From NCBI RefSeq assembly GCF_000384475.1, contig NZ_ARWB01000001.1, positions 2,915,038-2,979,037 on the forward strand: a stretch of DNA of 64,000 nucleotides, read 5' to 3'. Every line of letters begins with the position of its first letter. Positions within the stretch are counted from its first letter, which is position 1. Below are positions 53,107 to 62,117 of the stretch, one piece after another. The translations under genes and the position numbers were made by a program. This DNA is from Methylopila sp. M107. Lineage in GTDB: Bacteria; Pseudomonadota; Alphaproteobacteria; Rhizobiales; Methylopilaceae. The notes beneath the pieces were generated by a model that saw only the letters and a list, made by a program, of their open reading frames with translations, was not told where the DNA came from and did no database searches.

Positions 53107-55172
53107 GCCGCGGCCTTGCGGAACCGCCGGGTCGCGATCTCGGGCAGCGCAAAGCGCGAAACCGCCGCCGGTTCGACCGCGATCAGCGCGGCCATCCGGT
53201 CGCCCGACGGGTCGAGCAGGCCGACGAGGTCGCGCAGCGTCCTGCGTTTGGTGCGGCCGGGCTCGAAGACGACGATGACCGCGTCGGCCATGGCGGTCGA
53301 GGCCGCAAGGCCGGAGGCGTCGTCGTCGGTGAGGAGAAGGAATTCGGACCCCGCGCCGCGGCCGGTCGCGCGCCCCTGAAGCGCCTCCATCACGCGCATG
53401 CTCTGGGCGCGCTTGGCGGCCTCGACCAGCGGTCCCGCGGAGGTCGGCAGGTCGCCGCCGGTCGCGTGGAGCGGACGGATGCGCTCCACATGCATCGGCT
53501 CGTCGCGGTCGTTCTGCGCGCAGATCCAGACGCCTTCTCCAAGACCCGCCAGAGCGCGCGCAAGGCCCGCGAGGACAGACCGCCTGACGGCGCCGTCGAG
53601 GTCCAACGTCCCGGCCACGACCACGACGGCGGGGTTCTTGGCGCCGGCCCGGCCCTGCAGCCGCCGCGCGATGGCGACGAGGGCGGCAGGATCGCGCTCG
53701 TCGATCGCGCCCTTGGCGCCCCGGCGCTTCAAAGTCGCGAACGACTCGACCCCGACCATCTCGGCGGCCGCGCGCGCATTGGGCGCAGCGCCGCGCACGA
53801 GGTCGAGCAGGAACGCCAATGCGAGGCCAAGCGTGGCGCCGAAGATCAGCGCGGCCGGCAGCACGATCGTGGCCGGGGCCTTTGCGGGCTTCTGCGGCAC
53901 AGGGGCGGCCGAGATCAGCCGCGAGTTCGAGGTCTGGATCTTGCCCTGCTGCTCAAGCTCCTTCGCGCGTCCGAGCGAGGCGTTGTAGACCGTGCGGATC
54001 GCCTCGGCCTCGCTCTCGAGCTGGCGCAGCCTGATCTCGCTTTCGCTGCTCGAAACCTGGCTCTTGGTCAGCGTGTCGGCGCGCGCGCGCAGCTTCTTGA
54101 GATTGTCCTGCGCCTGCGCGAAATCCTGCACGATCGAGGCGCGCAGGCGGTCGAGCTCCTCGGCGAGCGAGCGGCGGGCCGCGGCCAGTTCCGCCCGCAC
54201 TTCGACGAGGCGCGGATGGCGCGGAAGCAGCGTCTCCGCCATGCGGGCGGCTTCCTGCGCGGTCTGCGCGTATTGGGTGCGGAGCGCGATGATGGTCGGG
54301 GAGTTCAGGGCGTCCGACAGCCGGTCGGTCAGCAGGGAGTCCGGCCCGAGCTTTGCGATCTGGTCCCTGCGGGCCGCAAGCCGCGCGACCTCCGTCTCCG
54401 AGGTCGTGATCTGGCTGTAGAGGTCGCGGAGCTGCTGGTTGACGATCAGCCCGGCCTCGCCGGTCGAGATCAGATCGTTGGCGCTGCGGAATTTCTCGAC
54501 CGCCACCTCGGCCGCGTTCAGCTGCTGGCGCAGGTCCGTGAGCTGTTCGAGCAGCGAGTCGCCGGCGCGCTTCACGGCCTGGCCGCGCCCGTCATTGCCC
54601 TGCCGCAGAAAGATCGCGGCGAGCCGGTTGGTGATGGCGGCGGCCTGCTCGGCGTTCGGATGCGAGGTCGTGACCTCGAAGACGAGCGAATTGTCCACGC
54701 GGCGCGCCACCACCGCCTTGCGCAGCGCCTCGATGGTCGAGGCCCGCGTCTGGGCCGGCGTCTCGCCGCCGAGCAGCCGGGTCAGGAGGCCCGGACGCGC
54801 CCGGAGCGCCGGATCGTCCTCGAGGCCGAGGTCGTCGACCAGCTGGTTCAGGACCGAGCCCGAAACCATCACCAGCGCCTGGCTGTCGACATTGGCGAAG
54901 TCGATCGAGGCGGCGGTGTCCTGCCGGACGATGTCCTTGCCGACGACCTGCAATGTCTGCGGGTCGACCAGCAGTTCGGCGGTCGCCCGGTAGAGCGGCG
55001 TCTGGTTCGCGAGGAACGCGCAGGCGAGCAGCGTCGTCGTCGCCGCGCAGGCCGCGATGAGCTTGGCGCGGCGCTTCGCCAGGTCGAGAAAATCCGAGGC
55101 GCTCGACGCCACGGTCTCCTCGACGGACGGGGGCGCCGCCTCGCGGATCGCAATCGGCAGCGCCTGGGACAA
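53103..55172 (-). CDS. Wzc/GumC-like chain-length protein with degenerate kinase domain
   Basis: A 689-residue polysaccharide co-polymerase. First transmembrane helix near residues 36-52 (LIAACAATTTLLACAFL), Wzz domain (TPLYRATAELLVDPQTLQVV), a long coiled-coil segment (about 210-420), and a second helix around ATIVLPAALIFGATLGLALA. The C-terminal domain has the fold order of a BY-kinase, but the Walker A site reads VVVAGTLDLDGAVRRS with no GK(S/T), and there is no C-terminal Tyr cluster. It is therefore probably an inactive kinase acting only in chain-length control and export. Translationally coupled to the polymerase-like gene. Confidence 0.85.
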   Translation of the reverse strand: MSQALPIAIREAAPPSVEETVASSASDFLDLAKRRAKLIAACAATTTLLACAFLANQTPLYRATAELLVDPQTLQVVGKDIVRQDTAASIDFANVDSQALVMVSGSVLNQLVDDLGLEDDPALRARPGLLTRLLGGETPAQTRASTIEALRKAVVARRVDNSLVFEVTTSHPNAEQAAAITNRLAAIFLRQGNDGRGQAVKRAGDSLLEQLTDLRQQLNAAEVAVEKFRSANDLISTGEAGLIVNQQLRDLYSQITTSETEVARLAARRDQIAKLGPDSLLTDRLSDALNSPTIIALRTQYAQTAQEAARMAETLLPRHPRLVEVRAELAAARRSLAEELDRLRASIVQDFAQAQDNLKKLRARADTLTKSQVSSSESEIRLRQLESEAEAIRTVYNASLGRAKELEQQGKIQTSNSRLISAAPVPQKPAKAPATIVLPAALIFGATLGLALAFLLDLVRGAAPNARAAAEMVGVESFATLKRRGAKGAIDERDPAALVAIARRLQGRAGAKNPAVVVVAGTLDLDGAVRRSVLAGLARALAGLGEGVWICAQNDRDEPMHVERIRPLHATGGDLPTSAGPLVEAAKRAQSMRVMEALQGRATGRGAGSEFLLLTDDDASGLAASTAMADAVIVVFEPGRTKRRTLRDLVGLLDPSGDRMAALIAVEPAAVSRFALPEIATRRFRKAAA

Positions 55173-55402
55173 GGCCCTGTCTCCGTCTCGGTTTTCGTTG
55201 CGTGGACCGGCCGGCGCAGCGTTCGCAATGCGACGGGCCGACTTTGCCGCCGCATGGTTAACATTTCCATAATATTAACCATAGGCGTTACCTAACGAAT
55301 AGTTTGCAACCAACTTCGATTTTTCGAAGAAACGAGAGCAAACAACTTAAGTATGGATCGCTATAAGACTTGAGAGTGAGCTTTGGCGGGATTAGGTAAA
55401 AC
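55173..55402. promoter_or_regulatory. AT-rich divergent control region of the exopolysaccharide locus
   Basis: 230 bp between the leftward wzc-like and rightward GT26 operons. It holds a perfect 8-bp dyad ATGGTTAA (55254-55261) / TTAACCAT (55275-55282) with a 13-bp spacer, and a hairpin CTTCGA-TTTT-TCGAAG (55314-55329). The dyad is a good operator candidate for joint control of both arms. Confidence 0.55.
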
Positions 55403-56395
55403 GTGTCGCACCGATCTGCACAACGGAGCCCGGCTCCAGGCCGAGGGCGCATCGGAGCGAACGACGAGAGGCCGCGCCTGCGGCTCGATGAACTGAGCGT
55501 CCGCCGGGTCACCGAGGCGCTTCGGACCACTCCTGAACATGCGTGGCGCGATATGCCCGACGATCCGATCGATCAAACACCGGCGATCTATCAAGGCCCG
55601 GAACGGCGTTGGCTCGGCTCCTACCTGCGGGTCGGCGCGCTTGAGATCCCCTACGTCAACCGCGCCAGCGCGATCCAGGCGATTGAAAAATCCTTCGAGG
55701 ACCGGCGCCAGATCCGCGTCGCCTTCTGCAACGCCAACACCATGCTCAAGGCGCTCGACTCGCGCGACTACATGCGGGCGCTCGGGCGCTTCCTGGTGCT
55801 GAACGACGGACTGGGCGTCGACATCTGCTCGCGCCTGTTCGCCGGCCGCCGTTTCGAGCAGAACCTCAACGGCACCGACTTCATCCCCGCGCTGATGCGC
55901 GAGAGCGGCCGGGACCTTAAGATCTTCCTGCTCGGCGCGAAGCCCGGCGTCGCCGACGAGGCCGCGCGCCAGATCGAGGACCGGTATCCGCGCCACCGCG
56001 TGGTCGGGACTCACGACGGTTACTTCACCGACGCCGAGGCGCCCGAGGTGGTCGCCGAGATCAACGCCGCGGCGCCCGACCTCCTGCTGGTCGCGCTCGG
56101 CAATCCTCGCCAGGAGATGTTCGTGGCCGCGCACGCCGCCTCGATCGAGGCGCCGGCCGTGATCATGGTCGGGGCCCTGTTTGACTTCATCGCCGGCCGC
56201 GTGGCGCGGGCGCCGAAGATCGTCCAGACGCTGCGCGCCGAATGGCTGTTCCGCCTCGCCCAGGAGCCTCGTCGTCTCGGCAAGCGCTACACGGTCGACG
56301 TCGTGCGCTTCTTCGCCACGATCTTCTGGCTGCGGTTCCGCGGCGCGGTCGCCGGCATCGACCTGGCGGCCCGCAGGCTGCGGCCGGAAAGCTGA
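55403..56395 (+). CDS. WecG/TagA/CpsF family glycosyltransferase (GT26)
   Basis: A 330-residue protein; the GT26 core runs from about 75 to 290 with FCNANTMLKALDS, LNGTDFIPALM, IFLLGAKPGVADEAA, HDGYF and VALGNPRQEMF. These enzymes add a sugar (often N-acetylmannosaminuronate or similar) to a lipid-linked precursor. GTG 55403, preceded by TTAGGTAAAA, gives a 50-residue N-terminal extension; ATG 55553 is possible. First gene of the rightward exopolysaccharide operon; no undecaprenyl-phosphate sugar transferase is in the window. Confidence 0.88.
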   Translation: MSHRSAQRSPAPGRGRIGANDERPRLRLDELSVRRVTEALRTTPEHAWRDMPDDPIDQTPAIYQGPERRWLGSYLRVGALEIPYVNRASAIQAIEKSFEDRRQIRVAFCNANTMLKALDSRDYMRALGRFLVLNDGLGVDICSRLFAGRRFEQNLNGTDFIPALMRESGRDLKIFLLGAKPGVADEAARQIEDRYPRHRVVGTHDGYFTDAEAPEVVAEINAAAPDLLLVALGNPRQEMFVAAHAASIEAPAVIMVGALFDFIAGRVARAPKIVQTLRAEWLFRLAQEPRRLGKRYTVDVVRFFATIFWLRFRGAVAGIDLAARRLRPES

Positions 56396-56493
56396 GCGTC
56401 GCCAGGCGTTAGGTCGTTCTTAAGCATGGCGCTTCGCGAAGTCTTTACGGCGCGGATGCTAAGCGTCGGACCCTCAGGAGACGCTGTTTTTCG

Positions 56494-57750
56494 ATGGATG
56501 AGACCACGCCGCATCGCGAGGGACGACGCCGCATCCTGATGGCTTGCGCGGCGTTTCCGCCGTTCATCGACGGCGGCGGGCCGATCTCGGCCATGATGGT
56601 GGCGAAGCTCCTGATCGCCGCCGGCCATGAGGTCGAGGTCGTCAACGTCTCCGGCGAAGACCGCCACGAGATCTTCGACGGCGTCCCCGTGCGCCGCCTG
56701 AAAAGCCTCAACGTCGACTGGAATTACCGCCTGCCGCGGCCGGCCTGGAAGAAGGCGCTCTGGCACGCGCTCGAGAACTTCAATCCGCGCGCGTTTTTCG
56801 TGATGCGTCGCGAGATGAGGCGCTTCCGGCCGGACCTCGTGCTGACCGACTCGATCGAGAACGTGAACGTCGCGACGTGGGCGGCGGCCAAGTCGCTCGG
56901 GCTGCCGACCGTGCACATCCTGCGCTCCGCCTTCCTGCTTTGCTGGAAGGCCAGCATGCGCAAGGGCGGCGACAATTGCGGGCGCGCCTGCGGCTCCTGC
57001 CAGGCGTCGTCCTACGGCAAGAAGCTCACCTCGCGCTTCGTTGACGCCGTCGTGGGCGAGACCCAGTTCATCGTCGGCCGCCATCTCGAACACGCCTATT
57101 TCCCGAACGCGACCGCCCATGTGGTGCCGGGCGCGATCAAGGAGATCGTGGCGCGCGCGCCGCGCGAAGCGCCGAAAGGCCGCCCTGTGCGGTTCGGCTT
57201 CATCGGCGTGCTCGATCCCGTGAAGGGCCTCGACACGCTGGCGGCCGCGGCGCATCGGCTCGCCGGCGTCGACGCCGAGTTCCTGATCGCCGGGACCGGC
57301 TTCGGCGACTACGCCGACGGCCTTGCGGCGACCTTCCCTGTCGCCAGCACGCGCTTCCTCGGCTGGACCAAGCCCGCCGACTTCTTCCCGCAGGTCGACG
57401 TGCTGGTCGTGCCCTCGCTGTTCCGCGAGCCCTTCGGCCGCGTCGCGATCGAGGCTTTCGCGCATGGCGTGCCGGTGATCGCGGCGCGATCCGGCGGCCT
57501 GCCCGAGACGATCGAGCCCGGCCACAATGGCGACGTGTTCGCGCCCGGCGACGACGCGGAACTCGCCGCCAAGCTCGCCGCGATCACGGCGCAGCCGGAG
57601 ATCATCGAGCGGCTGTCCGCCGGCGCGCTCGCCTCGGCGGAAAAATACCTGACGCCGCGGATCGCCGCCGGTTTCGACCAGGTCTTCGCGTCGCTGGACC
57701 AGCGGCCCGCAAGGGCGCCGCGCCTCGTCCCGCACGGAGCGCAGGCATGA
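56494..57750 (+). CDS. Glycosyltransferase family 4
   Basis: A 418-residue GT-B enzyme. N-terminal CAAFPPFIDGGGPISAMMVA, and the C-terminal donor-binding FGFIGVLDPVKGLDTL and PSLFREPFGRVAIEAFAHG with the E-x7-E signature. A Cys-rich patch (CGRACGSCQASS, about 165) is unusual and could bind a metal or form disulfides. The stop overlaps the flippase start (ATGA). Confidence 0.9.
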   Translation: MDETTPHREGRRRILMACAAFPPFIDGGGPISAMMVAKLLIAAGHEVEVVNVSGEDRHEIFDGVPVRRLKSLNVDWNYRLPRPAWKKALWHALENFNPRAFFVMRREMRRFRPDLVLTDSIENVNVATWAAAKSLGLPTVHILRSAFLLCWKASMRKGGDNCGRACGSCQASSYGKKLTSRFVDAVVGETQFIVGRHLEHAYFPNATAHVVPGAIKEIVARAPREAPKGRPVRFGFIGVLDPVKGLDTLAAAAHRLAGVDAEFLIAGTGFGDYADGLAATFPVASTRFLGWTKPADFFPQVDVLVVPSLFREPFGRVAIEAFAHGVPVIAARSGGLPETIEPGHNGDVFAPGDDAELAAKLAAITAQPEIIERLSAGALASAEKYLTPRIAAGFDQVFASLDQRPARAPRLVPHGAQA

Positions 57751-59126
57751 TCGCGCTCCTGAGTTCGCCGCGCTTCATCGAATGGCGCCGCTTCGCCTTC
57801 GCGTTCACCTCGCGGTTCGGCTCGACCTTCCTGTCGTTCCTCGTGATGCTGGTCGCGAGCCGGCTGCTCTCGACGCATGAATACGGCCTCTATGTCTTCC
57901 TGTTCTCGATCGGCAGCGCGCTCGGCCTGATCGCGGTGCTCGGCCAGCAAATCCTCGTCGTGAAGCATTACCGGCGCGACGCTGACGGCGACGACCAGGT
58001 GAACCGCGCCTTGATCCGGCTGAACGCTGAATGGCTGATGGCCGGCTGCGGCGTGCTCTCGCTGTGCGCCGCGGGCCTGTTCCTCGAAGCCGAGCGCTTG
58101 CCGTATCCGTATGACCACCTGTGGGTCGCGTTCCTGTTCGCGGCGGTGTTCGCGCTCAGCGAGTACCTGCAGAACTATTTCCGCATCCACGGCAGCATCA
58201 ACCTCTCGCTGCTGCCGCGCGAGATCGTGTGGCGCTCGGCCTGCATCGCCGCGTTCTATGGCGCGTCGATGTTCGGGCTGATGTCAGGCGGCGCGGCCGC
58301 GATGGTGATCGGGACGCTGCTGCTCGGCGCGGCGACGACCTATCAGGCGGTCTGCTTCTTCAAGGACGAGGGCCTGCGCTGGCTGAAGCCCCGCAAGGGC
58401 GAGGAGACGCCGCGCGAGTGGCGCGCCGAAAGCGGCTATTTCATCGCGAACAACGTGCTGAACTCGGCTCAGGCCTATCTGGAGACGATCCTGATCGGCG
58501 CGCTGCTCGGGCTCGAACAGGCCGGCTTCTACTTCGTCGCGGTGCGCATCTCGATGCTGCTGACGCTTCCCGTGACGGCGATCGACACCGTCGGAATCCC
58601 GCTGATCGCCGCTCGGTTCCAGAACGACGATCGAGCTGGCGCGCAGCGGCTGATCGGGCGGCTCTCGATGGGCGCGTTCTGTATCTCGCTGGTGGGCGCA
58701 CTGGGGCTCGCGGTCGTCGGTCCCTTCGTGCTGGAGCTGTTCGACGAGCATTTCGCGCGCGACGCCGACGTGCTCGTGGTGCTGTGCGCGCTCGCGGTCA
58801 GCCAGGCGTTCTTCGGGCCGGGCTCGTGGCTGCTGATGATCGGCGGCGGCGAAAAGTTCTTCCTGATCGTCCGCAGCGTGATGTTCGTGGTCTATCTCGG
58901 CTTGCTCTGGCAGCTCGGACGGACCTTCGGACTGATCGGGATCGCGTCGGCGGGCCTGTTGTTCGCCGTCGCGTCGAACCTCGCCGCCGCGCGCTGGATC
59001 GCGGGCGCCTGGGGCATCGACAACATGGCGACGGCCTTCATCAGGCCGTTCATGTTCGGCGGCGCGCCGCGCGCTTCGGATGCGCCGAACACACGGTTCC
59101 GCGCCAGCATGGAGGCGGCGGAATGA
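57747..59126 (+). CDS. Wzx-like oligosaccharide flippase
   Basis: A 459-residue membrane protein with 12-14 predicted helices. LGLYVFLFS-type sequence near the N-terminus (STHEYGLYVFLFSIGSALGL) and VRISMLLTLPVTAIDTVGIP match the MOP/Wzx flippase group. It flips lipid-linked repeat units across the inner membrane. It overlaps the GT4 gene upstream and the 32-codon frame downstream. Confidence 0.88.
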   Translation: MIALLSSPRFIEWRRFAFAFTSRFGSTFLSFLVMLVASRLLSTHEYGLYVFLFSIGSALGLIAVLGQQILVVKHYRRDADGDDQVNRALIRLNAEWLMAGCGVLSLCAAGLFLEAERLPYPYDHLWVAFLFAAVFALSEYLQNYFRIHGSINLSLLPREIVWRSACIAAFYGASMFGLMSGGAAAMVIGTLLLGAATTYQAVCFFKDEGLRWLKPRKGEETPREWRAESGYFIANNVLNSAQAYLETILIGALLGLEQAGFYFVAVRISMLLTLPVTAIDTVGIPLIAARFQNDDRAGAQRLIGRLSMGAFCISLVGALGLAVVGPFVLELFDEHFARDADVLVVLCALAVSQAFFGPGSWLLMIGGGEKFFLIVRSVMFVVYLGLLWQLGRTFGLIGIASAGLLFAVASNLAAARWIAGAWGIDNMATAFIRPFMFGGAPRASDAPNTRFRASMEAAE

Positions 59127-59221
59127 CGGCCGTCCCAGCCATGCGCCCTGCCGACAGCCTCGACCGCATGCGCGCAGCCGCGCCGCGTTCGTCAGAAAAA
59201 CACGCTTCAGGAAACGCTTGA
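59123..59221 (+). CDS. Possible 32-residue peptide gene in the operon
   Basis: ATG 59123 overlaps the flippase stop (ATGA) and the TGA at 59219-59221 overlaps the ATG of the hydrolase gene (TGATG). The peptide is basic and Ala-rich (MTAVPAMRPADSLDRMRAAA...), without a recognised motif. Such double overlap suggests it is translated, at least as a coupling leader. AGGAAA within it serves as ribosome binding site for the next gene. Confidence 0.4.
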   Translation: MTAVPAMRPADSLDRMRAAAPRSSEKHASGNA

Positions 59222-61089
59222 TGCTGAACCTTGTTGGCGCGCCCGCCGAAGGACCGGAAGACTTCGAGGCCGCGGTCGCGCGCGAGCTCGGCGAGCTTCG
59301 GGCCTCAGGCCTCTCATCCCCGTCGATCTCTCACGGCCAGCCCGTGACGTTCTCGGGCTGCATCGGCCAGCTCTACCCCGCCGAGGGCCCGGTCGCAGTG
59401 CTGATGCTGGGCGCGATCGGCTATGAGGAAATGTGCGTGCGCACGACATGGCGCACGCTCGCCGAACGGATCCAGGCGCGCGGCGCGCCCTGCCTGCGCT
59501 TCGATTATCCGGGCGTCGGCGACTCGCTCGATCCGGCGACGCCCTCCGAGGGCATCGACGACTGGTTCGAGGCGGTGCGGCAGGCCGCGCGCTATCTGCG
59601 CTGGGCGACCGGCCGCGATCGCATCGTGATCGTTGGGCAGGGGGTCGGCGGCGCGCTTGCGGGTCTGACCGCACAGGAGCTCGGCCATGTCGAGGCGACC
59701 GTGTTCATGGCGCCCGTCACCAGCGGCCGCACCTATCTCCGCGAGCTGTCGCTGTGGGCCCGGATGCTGACCGACCGCATCGGCATCACGCCGGATCCCG
59801 ACGACGCCGGCGGCCACGCGGTCGCGGGCATCGCGCTCGAACCGGGCCGCGCCGCGGCCATCAAGGCGTTCGACCTGTCGAAGCTCGACGCCGCGCCCGC
59901 GCCGAAGGCGCTGGTGGTCGGCCGCGTCAACCATGGCGGCGACGAGCGTCTCGCGGAGCGTCTCAGCGCGCTCGGCGTCGCGACCGAGAGCCTGCCCTAC
60001 GCGGGCTACGAGATCCTCGCCACCGACCCGACGCAGGCGCAGCCGCCTTATCTCGTGATCGACGCCGTAGCGGAGTGGATCGCAGGCCTCGGCGCGGACG
60101 TGCCCACCGGCTCGTTCCTGCCGCGCCGCGCAGCGCCCCTCGTCGCCGCGCCAGCGCCGACCCGCGGCGACGGTTTTCGCGAACGGCCCCTGCGTTTCGG
60201 GCCGGACGACAGGCTGTTCGGCGTGCTGTGCGAGCCCGAGGCGCCGAACGGCCAGCCGCCGGTGATCTTCGCCAACGCCGGCCGCGACTATCACATCGGC
60301 TGGGGCCGGGCGACGGTCGAGCAGGCGCGCGCCTTCGCGCAGCTCGGCGTGCCGTCGCTGCGCATCGACGCCGGCGGCATCGGCGACAGCCTGCCGAATC
60401 CCGGCCGGACCGAGGAGGTGCTCTACAGCGACGGGCAGATCGAGGACATGCGCTTCGCGATCGACGCGATGGCCGCGATGGGCTTCGAGCGCTGCGTCCT
60501 CGTCGGGCGCTGCAGCGGCGCCTATGCGGCGTTCAACGCCGCCGTGCAGGATCCGCGCGTCGACCAGCTCATCATGGTCAACACCGAGCGCTTCGTCTGG
60601 GACCCGCGCGAGGACATCGCCGAGGCGCTCCGATACGCGCATCGCTCGATCGGCGACTTCGGCGCGACGCTCTGGAAGCGCGGCGGCTGGAAGCGGCTGC
60701 TCAAGGGCCAGCTGCGGGTCGCGGCGGCGGCCAACTACGTGTCGCATCGCCTGTACCGCAAGGCGGCCGTGAAGCTCGCGCCGCTGTTCGGCGACCTGAC
60801 GCCGGAGTCCCGTCTTTACCGCGACGTCCACCGGCGCTTCGCGGCGCTGGAGAAGCGCGGCGTCCGGACCTGGCTGGTCTATTCCGAGGGCGATCTCGGG
60901 CTGAACGAGCTGCACACCTATTTCGGCGAGGACGGCCGCAAGGTCGCGCAATACCCGAACGTCTGGCGCGCCATGGTCATGGACGCCGATCACAACTTCA
61001 CCCACAAGGGCGCCCGCGCCCGCCTGCTCGCCACGCTCGCCGGCATCGTCGCGCCGCCCGCGGTCGCCCAGAGCGTCGCCGCCGAATGA
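59221..61089 (+). CDS. Tandem alpha/beta-hydrolase protein with altered nucleophile elbows
   Basis: A 622-residue protein with two alpha/beta-hydrolase domains. Domain 1 (about 50-290) has RFDYPGVGDS and the elbow VGQGVGG (about 138-144), with Gln at the nucleophile position. Domain 2 (about 320-610) has RIDAGGIGDS and the elbow VGRCSGAYA (about 428-436), with Cys at the nucleophile position, and a late MDADHNFTH that can provide the catalytic His. Domain 1 is probably inactive; domain 2 may use a Cys nucleophile, which would favour acyl transfer. It lies in the exopolysaccharide operon; similar hydrolases accompany polysaccharide loci. Substrate unknown. Confidence 0.78.
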   Translation: MLNLVGAPAEGPEDFEAAVARELGELRASGLSSPSISHGQPVTFSGCIGQLYPAEGPVAVLMLGAIGYEEMCVRTTWRTLAERIQARGAPCLRFDYPGVGDSLDPATPSEGIDDWFEAVRQAARYLRWATGRDRIVIVGQGVGGALAGLTAQELGHVEATVFMAPVTSGRTYLRELSLWARMLTDRIGITPDPDDAGGHAVAGIALEPGRAAAIKAFDLSKLDAAPAPKALVVGRVNHGGDERLAERLSALGVATESLPYAGYEILATDPTQAQPPYLVIDAVAEWIAGLGADVPTGSFLPRRAAPLVAAPAPTRGDGFRERPLRFGPDDRLFGVLCEPEAPNGQPPVIFANAGRDYHIGWGRATVEQARAFAQLGVPSLRIDAGGIGDSLPNPGRTEEVLYSDGQIEDMRFAIDAMAAMGFERCVLVGRCSGAYAAFNAAVQDPRVDQLIMVNTERFVWDPREDIAEALRYAHRSIGDFGATLWKRGGWKRLLKGQLRVAAAANYVSHRLYRKAAVKLAPLFGDLTPESRLYRDVHRRFAALEKRGVRTWLVYSEGDLGLNELHTYFGEDGRKVAQYPNVWRAMVMDADHNFTHKGARARLLATLAGIVAPPAVAQSVAAE

Positions 61090-62117
61090 GCGCGAGGGCG
61101 GTCGTCCTGTTGACAGCCATCACGGCGTCGGTCGTTCAGCCGGCGCTGGCGGAGCCCTGCCTGCGCGGCGTGAACATTTCCGGGGCCGAGTTCGGCCAGA
61201 CGCCGGGCCGCCCGAATTTCGACTACGCCTATCCGGGCGCCGACGCGTTCAAGCGGCTCGCTGCGAACGGCGGGACTTCGGTGCGCCTGCCGTTCCGCTG
61301 GGAGCGGCTTCAGCCCGCGCCGAACAAGCCTTTCGACAAGGACGAACTCGCCCGCCTCGACGGGGCCGTGAAGGACGCCAACGAGGCCGGCCTCATCGTC
61401 GTCGTCGATCCGCACGACTACGCCTATTACAAGGGCAAGCAGGTCGGCTCGGCGGACGTGCCCGTCGCCAATTTCGTCGACCTCTGGAAGCGGCTCGCGG
61501 GCCACTTCAAGGGCAATCCGCGCACCGTCTTCTCGCTCATGAACGAGCCCTACGACGTGCGCGCGGCCGACTGGTCGAAGACCGCGCAGGCGGCCGTCGA
61601 CGCGATCCGGAAATCCGGCGCGCTCCAGCTGATCATCGTGCCGGGCACCGCCTATACGGGCGCGCACAGCTGGTCGAGCGAACTCGCCGTCGGGCGCAAC
61701 GACGTCGAGATGGCCAAGGTCTCCGATCCGCTGAACCGCATGGCGTACGACTTCCACCAGTATCTCGACGGCGATTTTTCCGGGCGCACCGCCGACTGCC
61801 CCGGTGCCGAGCGCGCCTTGAAGGCGATCGACGACGTCACCGCCTGGCTGAAGGCGGGCGGGCGGCGCGGCTATCTTGGCGAGTTCGCCGTCTCCGAGCG
61901 TCCCGAATGCGTCGCCGCCATGAAAACCATGGTGACGAAGATGAACGACGCGCCTAACGCCTGGATCGGCTGGGCCGCCTGGGGCGCGGGCGGCTGGTGG
62001 CCCAAGGACTACGTCTTCAATCTCGAGCCGACCGACGCGGGCGAGCGCCCGCAAATGGCGGCGCTGAAAAGCCTGATGGCCGGCAATTCGGCCTGCGATC
62101 TCGGGAGCCGGCCATGA
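61086..62117 (+). CDS. Exported GH5-type endoglucanase/cellulase
   Basis: A 343-residue secreted enzyme with a signal peptide (about 1-22, ending PALA). GH5 features: NISGAEFGQ, VRLPFRWERLQP, SLMNEPYDV with the acid/base Glu, DFHQYLD and YLGEFAVS with the nucleophile Glu. It would cleave beta-1,4-type linkages in the periplasm, plausibly trimming the exopolysaccharide made by the locus. The start overlaps the hydrolase stop (ATGA) and its stop overlaps the next glycosyltransferase. Confidence 0.9.
   Translation: MSARAVVLLTAITASVVQPALAEPCLRGVNISGAEFGQTPGRPNFDYAYPGADAFKRLAANGGTSVRLPFRWERLQPAPNKPFDKDELARLDGAVKDANEAGLIVVVDPHDYAYYKGKQVGSADVPVANFVDLWKRLAGHFKGNPRTVFSLMNEPYDVRAADWSKTAQAAVDAIRKSGALQLIIVPGTAYTGAHSWSSELAVGRNDVEMAKVSDPLNRMAYDFHQYLDGDFSGRTADCPGAERALKAIDDVTAWLKAGGRRGYLGEFAVSERPECVAAMKTMVTKMNDAPNAWIGWAAWGAGGWWPKDYVFNLEPTDAGERPQMAALKSLMAGNSACDLGSRP

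Noticed and set aside
50521..53379. Long open frame (952 codons) on the plus strand
   Set aside because: Out-of-frame reading of the acyltransferase gene followed by antisense of the polymerase gene; low-complexity Arg-rich peptide.
59433..62117. Long open frame spanning the hydrolase and GH5 genes
   Set aside because: Its first part is a shifted reading of the hydrolase gene; only the GH5 segment from 61086 is real.
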